A stretch of 32,104 bases of DNA from an uncultured Sutterella sp. (lineage in GTDB: Bacteria; Pseudomonadota; Gammaproteobacteria; Burkholderiales; Burkholderiaceae_F): contig UQUS01000023.1 in the NCBI GenBank assembly GCA_900544335.1, positions 1 to 32,104 on the forward strand. The letters run 5' to 3'. Each line of letters begins with the position of its first letter. The first letter of the stretch is position 1. Shown piece after piece: positions 32,056 to 32,104 of the stretch. Under the pieces are notes generated by a model. The model ran no database searches and was not told the DNA's origin. It saw nothing but the letters and a program-made list of their open reading frames with translations. The translations under genes and the position numbers were made by a program.

Positions 32056-32104
32056 CTAGCGTGCCCAGAACTGTTCATCGAACAGCGGGGCGATGGCTTT
32101 TTGC
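32056..32104 (-). CDS. C-terminal end of a minus-strand gene (runs off window)
   Basis: The minus strand reads QKAIAPLFDEQFWAR followed by TAG at 32058-32056. The piece looks like a protein tail but is too short to name. Confidence 0.35.
   Translation of the reverse strand, partial: QKAIAPLFDEQFWAR

Overview
The window looks like chromosome of an asaccharolytic Gram-negative betaproteobacterium, most likely a gut Sutterellaceae (Parasutterella/Sutterella-like). This is an inference. It rests on the order rpsU, yqeY, dnaG, rpoD, on a type V autotransporter with an extended (ESPR) signal peptide, on TRAP, Dcu and SLC13 organic-acid carriers, and on the absence of sugar-catabolism genes. No taxonomic marker was searched.

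Positions 1-5300 hold an organic-acid uptake and catabolism locus. A minus-strand run contains an enolase-superfamily dehydratase, a TRAP transporter (periplasmic protein, small and large membrane subunits) and the start of an SLC13 carrier. A divergent FadR-type GntR regulator probably controls it through palindromes in the shared promoter region. Positions 5647-9076 hold an M20 metallopeptidase followed by a CynX-type MFS carrier, convergent with a LysR regulator. A BOF-family periplasmic protein (9345-9752) and an EamA exporter (10200-11075) follow, separated by stretches with no intact gene.

Positions 11146-16617 hold a C4-dicarboxylate/aspartate module: a Dcu antiporter and two tandem aspartase-family lyases on the minus strand, with a divergent LysR regulator. 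The expected physiology is aspartate uptake, deamination to fumarate, and exchange for succinate during fumarate respiration. A tRNA-Ser(GCU) at 16657-16750 is followed by accessory material: the tails of an AbiEii-like toxin and of a DUF4143 ATPase, both cut at one junction, then an intact DUF4143 AAA ATPase. Four 32-33 bp iteron-like repeats lie in front of the intact ATPase.

Positions 18957-22707 hold a LOG-family nucleotide hydrolase, a complete NitT/TauT-type ABC importer (permease, ATPase, binding protein) and queH for queuosine synthesis. An autotransporter adhesin (23090-25474) follows, with a run of ten C residues 178 bp in front of its start, a candidate phase-variation switch. The window ends with the macromolecular-synthesis genes rpsU, yqeY, dnaG and rpoD. 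A MarR regulator and a cupin are inserted between dnaG and rpoD, and a structured, gene-free stretch precedes rpoD.

No single new system is certain. The best leads are the poly-C tract before the autotransporter, the iterons before the DUF4143 ATPase beside the tRNA-linked gene remnants, and the paired aspartase-like lyases with altered active-site residues.
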